In this document: positions 7,740-10,963 of the stretch, piece by piece
Layout: the number at the start of each line of letters is the position of its first letter
Position numbering within the stretch: position 1 is the stretch's first letter
DNA from: Pseudomonadota bacterium
GTDB taxonomy: Bacteria; Pseudomonadota; Alphaproteobacteria; Rhizobiales; Beijerinckiaceae
Direction: 5' to 3'
Length of the DNA stretch: 10,963 nucleotides
NCBI GenBank assembly: GCA_023422485.1
Contig: JAGTAM010000699.1
Coordinates: 1-10,963 of the forward strand
Notes under the pieces: model-generated
The model's input: only the letters and a program-made list of their open reading frames with translations
Databases searched by the model: none
What the model was told of the DNA's origin: nothing
Made by a program: the position numbers and the translations under genes

Positions 7740-9262
7740 GGGTTCGCGCGCAGATCGGCATGGTGCTCAACCTCGACAAGTGTATCGGCTGCCACACCTG
7801 CTCGATCACCTGCAAGAACGTCTGGACCAATCGTGAAGGCGTCGAATACGCTTGGTTCAACAATGTCGAGTCGAAGCCCGGAATCGGTTATCCGAAGGAT
7901 TGGGAAAACCAGCACCGCTGGAAGGGCGGATGGGCCCGCAAGGCGAACGGGCGCATCGAGCCGAAGATCGGCGCCAAATGGCGCGTGCTCTCGAAGATCT
8001 TCGCCAACCCGGACCTGCCCGAGATCGACGATTTCTACGAGCCCTACACGTTCGAATACGGCTGGCTGCAGCAGGCCCCCGAGCTTCAGGCCCAGCCCTC
8101 CGCCAAGCCGCGCTCCCTCATCACCGGCGAGGTGATGAACAAGATCGAGTGGTCGGGCAATTGGGAGGACGATCTCGGCGGCGAGTTCTCCCGCCGTTCT
8201 CAGGACGCCAACTTCGACGGCATCGAGAAGGAGATCTACGGCCAGTTCGAAAAAACCTTCCTGATGTATCTGCCGCGCCTGTGCGAGCATTGCCTCAACC
8301 CGGCCTGCGTCGCCTCCTGCCCCTCGGGCGCGATCTACAAGCGGGAGGAGGACGGCATCGTCCTGATCGATCAGGAGAAGTGCCGAGGTTGGCGCATGTG
8401 CGTCTCCGGCTGCCCTTACAAGAAGATCTACTATAACTGGTCTTCGGGAAAATCGGAGAAGTGCATCTTCTGCTTCCCGCGCATCGAATCCGGTCAGCCC
8501 ACCGTCTGTTCGGAAACCTGCGTCGGTCGGATCCGCTATCTCGGCGTCATACTCTACGATGCCGACCGCATCGAGGAGGCGGCCTCCGTCGAGAATCCGA
8601 AGTCGCTCTACGAGTCGCAGCTCTCGATCTTCCTCGATCCGCACGACCCTGCCGTGCGCCGGCAGGCGCTCCGCGACGGCGTGCCGGAGGAATGGCTCGA
8701 CGCCGCCATCCTGTCCCCCGTCTACAAGATGGCGATGGAGTGGAAGGTCGCCTTCCCGCTCCACCCCGAATACCGCACCCTGCCGATGGTCTGGTACGTG
8801 CCGCCGCTCTCGCCGATCCAGTCGGCGGCCGAGGCCGGTAAGATCTCGGCCAAGAACGGGATGCCGGATGTCGAGAGCCTGCGCATTCCGATGCGCTACC
8901 TCGCCAACATGCTGACCGCGGGCGAGGAGGCACCGATCGTCTCGGCGCTGCGGCGGATGCTGGCCATGCGCGCCTTCATGCGCGCCAAGACGGTGGACGG
9001 GCGCCTCGACGAGAGGATCGCGGAGGAGGTCGGGCTCACCGCGCACCAGGTCGAGGAGATGTATCGCACCATGGCGCTGGCGGCCTACGAGGACCGCTAC
9101 GTGATCCCGACCAGCCATCGCGAGGTGGACGAGAACGCCTACCACCTGCGCGGCTCGACCGGCTTCTCCTTCGACGAGCCCACCAACGGTGCCACGAAGA
9201 CGAACCTGTTCGGCGGCGCCAAGCGCACGCCGCGCAAGCCCTACATGGACGTGCCGCTATGA
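7736..9262 (+). CDS. narH: Respiratory nitrate reductase beta subunit (Fe-S)
   Basis: This 508-residue electron-transfer subunit (E. coli NarH is 512) passes electrons from the NarI hemes to NarG FS0. All four cluster motifs are present: Cys16/19/22/26; Cys183/186/191/195; Cys216/222/226 with Trp219 replacing the fourth Cys; and Cys243/246/258/262. The Trp is the known NarH feature that makes one cluster [3Fe-4S], so the set is three [4Fe-4S] plus one [3Fe-4S], as in E. coli. The C-terminal half carries the NarH-specific region (VAFPLHPEYRTLPMVWYVPP, then RIPMRYLANM). The chosen ATG at 7736 overlaps the narG stop and follows AAGGAG (7722-7727) at 8 bases. An upstream in-frame ATG at 7685 would add 17 residues not found in the family. 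It overlaps narJ by 4 bases. Confidence 0.98.
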   Translation: MRVRAQIGMVLNLDKCIGCHTCSITCKNVWTNREGVEYAWFNNVESKPGIGYPKDWENQHRWKGGWARKANGRIEPKIGAKWRVLSKIFANPDLPEIDDFYEPYTFEYGWLQQAPELQAQPSAKPRSLITGEVMNKIEWSGNWEDDLGGEFSRRSQDANFDGIEKEIYGQFEKTFLMYLPRLCEHCLNPACVASCPSGAIYKREEDGIVLIDQEKCRGWRMCVSGCPYKKIYYNWSSGKSEKCIFCFPRIESGQPTVCSETCVGRIRYLGVILYDADRIEEAASVENPKSLYESQLSIFLDPHDPAVRRQALRDGVPEEWLDAAILSPVYKMAMEWKVAFPLHPEYRTLPMVWYVPPLSPIQSAAEAGKISAKNGMPDVESLRIPMRYLANMLTAGEEAPIVSALRRMLAMRAFMRAKTVDGRLDERIAEEVGLTAHQVEEMYRTMALAAYEDRYVIPTSHREVDENAYHLRGSTGFSFDEPTNGATKTNLFGGAKRTPRKPYMDVPL

Positions 9263-9990
9263 GGTACACGCTGCGCGCCCTGTCGGTGCTGATCGCCTAT
9301 CCGAGCGAGGACCTGCAGGCCCATAGCAGCGCGGTCCGCGAGGCCCTGCACGGGGAGGCGGAACTGCCGCCCGAGGCCCTGGGCCGCCTCGAACCGCTCT
9401 TCGAGGCGTTCGCAAGCCAGGACCTGTTCGATCTGCAGGCGCATTACTGCGAATTGTTCGACAGTTCGCGCGCGCTCTCGCTGCATCTCTTCGAGCATGT
9501 CCACGGCGACGGCCGCCAGCGCGGGCAGGCGATGATCGATCTCGGCCAGGCCTATCTCGCCCGCGGCTTCATGATGCGAGAGGCCGAGCTTCCCGATTAC
9601 CTGCCGATGTTCCTCGAATTCCTGGCGATCCTGCCGCACGACGAGGCGGAGGAATGGCTCTCGCAACCGGCCCACGTTCTGGAAGCCCTGGAACAGCGGC
9701 TCATCGAGCGGGAGACCTATTACGCGGGCGTGCTGCACAACCTGCTGCATCTGGCCAAGCGCCGGCCCTGTACCGGAAATGTCCGGGACCTGCCCGACTA
9801 CCGCGATCCGGCGACACCCGCCGAGATCGACCGGGCCTGGGAGGATGCGCCGATCAATTTCAGCGCGCCCCTCGGGGACGCATCCCAGCCATCCGCGCTG
9901 ATGACGCGCCTGCGCGCCGCCCAGCGCGATGCCAGAGCGCTTTCCGACGAAGTGGACGCCGGTTCGCTGAAAGAAAGCGCGGTCAAGTAA
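9259..9990 (+). CDS. narJ: Nitrate reductase assembly chaperone NarJ (delta)
   Basis: The 243-residue acidic, helical protein belongs to the NarJ/TorD/DmsD chaperone family (E. coli NarJ is 236). It shows an N-terminal LSVLIAYPSEDL segment (8-19), the YCELFDSSRALSLHLFEHVHGD core (63-84), the RGQAMIDL helix and the LPDYLPMFLEFLA motif (111-123). NarJ is not part of the final enzyme. It binds apo-NarG in the cytoplasm and allows Mo-cofactor and FS0 insertion before NarGH docks on NarI. The ATG overlaps the narH TGA and, unlike the other genes here, no clear Shine-Dalgarno precedes it, so translation probably depends on coupling to narH. The last 80 or so residues are less conserved and charged. 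Confidence 0.95.
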   Translation: MRYTLRALSVLIAYPSEDLQAHSSAVREALHGEAELPPEALGRLEPLFEAFASQDLFDLQAHYCELFDSSRALSLHLFEHVHGDGRQRGQAMIDLGQAYLARGFMMREAELPDYLPMFLEFLAILPHDEAEEWLSQPAHVLEALEQRLIERETYYAGVLHNLLHLAKRRPCTGNVRDLPDYRDPATPAEIDRAWEDAPINFSAPLGDASQPSALMTRLRAAQRDARALSDEVDAGSLKESAVK

Positions 9991-10010
9991 AGAGATATCG
10001 ATCAAGCAAA

Positions 10011-10016
10011 AGGAGG
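10011..10016 (+). promoter_or_regulatory. Consensus ribosome binding site of narI
   Basis: A full AGGAGG lies 5 bases before the narI ATG in the only true gap of the operon (31 bases, noticeably AT-richer than the flanking genes). This fixes the narI start and makes narI translation independent of narJ, in contrast to the ATGA overlaps at the other junctions. Confidence 0.85.
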
Positions 10017-10021
10017 CTGAG

Positions 10022-10795
10022 ATGTGGGAGGCGGTCAATTATCTCCTCTTCGGCTGGTATCCTTACCTCGCCGTGACGGTTCTGGTGTTCGGCAGCATCC
10101 TGCGCTTCGATCGGGCGCAATATTCCTGGCGCTCGGAATCCTCGCAGTTCCTCCGGCGCAAGCAGATGCTGCTCGGATCGAACCTGTTCCACCTCGGGAT
10201 CCTGGTCATCCTGGTCGGCCACTTCGTCGGCCTGTTGACGCCGATCGCGCTGTTCGAGCGGTTCGGCATCAGCCACACCGCCAAGCAATTGATGGCCATC
10301 ACCGTCGGCGGCATCGCCGGCATCGCCGCCCTGATCGGCTGCTCGCTCCTGCTTCACCGCCGCCTGTTCGATGCCCGCATCCGGCGCAGTTCCTCCATCG
10401 GCGACATCCTCGTGCTCGTCCTGATCTGGCTGCAACTGATCGTGGGCATCGGCAGCTTCTACTGGACGTTCCAGGCGCTCGACGGGCACGAAATGGTGCG
10501 CTTCATGGGATGGGCCCAGGGCCTTCTCACCTTCCAGCCCGGCGCCGCGGACCTCCTGCTGGAAACGGCGCTGGTCTACCGGCTGCACATCGTCATCGGT
10601 CTGACGATCTTCCTGATCACCCCCTTCACCCGGCTCGTTCACGTCTTCAGCGCCCCGGTCTGGTACCTGTTCCGGCCGGGCTATCAGGTCGTGCGCTCGC
10701 GGCGCGGACCGGCGCAGGCGGTCGCCGACCCGTTCGCCGGCGCGATCAGCGGGGCAGCCTCGATCGGACGGGCTCAGGCGGAGAGCGCGCAATGA
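10022..10795 (+). CDS. narI: Respiratory nitrate reductase gamma subunit, cytochrome b
   Basis: The 257-residue inner-membrane subunit oxidises quinol on the periplasmic side and carries electrons through two b-type hemes to NarH. Five membrane helices are visible (about 7-27, 53-75, 89-111, 127-149, 184-206). The four heme ligands correspond to E. coli His56/66/187/205: here His57 and His67 in helix 2 (NLFHLGILVILVGHF), His189 and His207 in or after helix 5 (YRLHIVIG, RLVHVFS). The N-terminal NYLLFGWYPYLA is typical. It is about 30 residues longer than E. coli NarI (225). The extra C-terminal tail after about 228 is Ala/Gly-rich and probably disordered in the cytoplasm. Its stop overlaps the next gene's ATG by 4 bases. 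Confidence 0.97.
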   Translation: MWEAVNYLLFGWYPYLAVTVLVFGSILRFDRAQYSWRSESSQFLRRKQMLLGSNLFHLGILVILVGHFVGLLTPIALFERFGISHTAKQLMAITVGGIAGIAALIGCSLLLHRRLFDARIRRSSSIGDILVLVLIWLQLIVGIGSFYWTFQALDGHEMVRFMGWAQGLLTFQPGAADLLLETALVYRLHIVIGLTIFLITPFTRLVHVFSAPVWYLFRPGYQVVRSRRGPAQAVADPFAGAISGAASIGRAQAESAQ

Positions 10796-10963
10796 GTGCC
10801 ACGCTCATCATCGACCGCCGCCCGGATCCGGCGATGCCGACCGGCTGCGGCAGCGGCTGCGGCTGTGCCTCGGCGTCGAAACCGCCCGCGCCGCCGCCGA
10901 GCGACGGCCCCGTCTCCGTCAACGGCGTGGCGATCGCGGCCGAGGCGATCGCCCGCGAGATCC
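10792..10963 (+). CDS. PpiC-type peptidyl-prolyl isomerase, N-terminal part (runs off right edge)
   Basis: The ATG overlaps the narI stop (ATGA) and follows GGAG (10780-10783) at 8 bases. Fifty-seven residues are visible. A basic/acidic start is followed by a Cys-Gly cluster (TGCGSGCGCA, Cys19, Cys23, Cys25), a Pro-rich spacer (about 31-37) and VSVNGVAIAAEAIAREI. The VNG-V-I...AIAREI pattern is the start of the parvulin/NifM-type proteins that follow narI in many alpha-, beta- and gammaproteobacterial nar operons. The catalytic parvulin domain lies beyond the window, so the assignment rests on this short match and on position. No Sec or Tat signal is seen, so it is probably cytoplasmic, helping NarGHI folding or assembly. 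The Cys cluster looks like a metal or redox site, but this is inference. Confidence 0.72.
   Translation, partial: MSATLIIDRRPDPAMPTGCGSGCGCASASKPPAPPPSDGPVSVNGVAIAAEAIAREI

Noticed and set aside
8381..8411. Trp in place of a cluster cysteine in NarH (Trp219)
   Set aside because: Not a defect: E. coli NarH has Trp at the equivalent position, which gives the [3Fe-4S] cluster.
7571..9145. 524-residue open frame on the minus strand opposite narH
   Set aside because: Antisense shadow of narH with no domain and biased composition.

Overview
The window is GC-rich chromosomal DNA whose gene content and order, narK-narG-narH-narJ-narI-ppiC, suggest an alphaproteobacterium, most likely a Hyphomicrobiales/Methylobacterium-type organism. 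That placement is inferred from composition, from the fused NarK and from a Tad-pilus gene next door; no taxonomic marker is present. Every structural gene of a membrane-bound respiratory nitrate reductase is complete.

Layout. Positions 1-402 hold the 5' part of a minus-strand TadE-like minor pseudopilin that runs off the left edge. Positions 403-1239 are about 840 bases without a convincing gene. They separate this divergent gene from the nar operon, so they must hold the promoters for both directions. Here I see an AT-rich patch, two inverted repeats in the leader region before narK, and a weak CRP-like palindrome far upstream. I do not see a canonical FNR/FixK box (TTGAT-N4-ATCAA).

Positions 1240-10795 are one tightly packed plus-strand operon. 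It starts with a 907-residue fused NarK1-NarK2 nitrate/nitrite transporter (24 predicted membrane segments). The catalytic subunit NarG, the electron-transfer subunit NarH, the assembly chaperone NarJ and the cytochrome b subunit NarI follow. The partial gene from 10792 to the right edge looks like the PpiC-type (parvulin) peptidyl-prolyl isomerase commonly found after narI. All junctions are 4-base ATGA stop/start overlaps except narJ-narI, which has a 31-base gap and a consensus AGGAGG.

How it works together. NarK imports nitrate and removes nitrite. Quinol is oxidised at NarI in the membrane, and electrons pass through its hemes, the four NarH Fe-S clusters and the NarG FS0 cluster to the Mo-bisMGD site, which reduces nitrate to nitrite on the cytoplasmic side. 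NarJ holds apo-NarGH for cofactor insertion, and the PPIase probably helps folding or assembly. All key ligands I checked are present, so the enzyme looks functional. This is essentially a known system. The points worth a second look are the unusual leader, the NarK fusion, the translation signals and the Cys-rich N-terminus of the PPIase.
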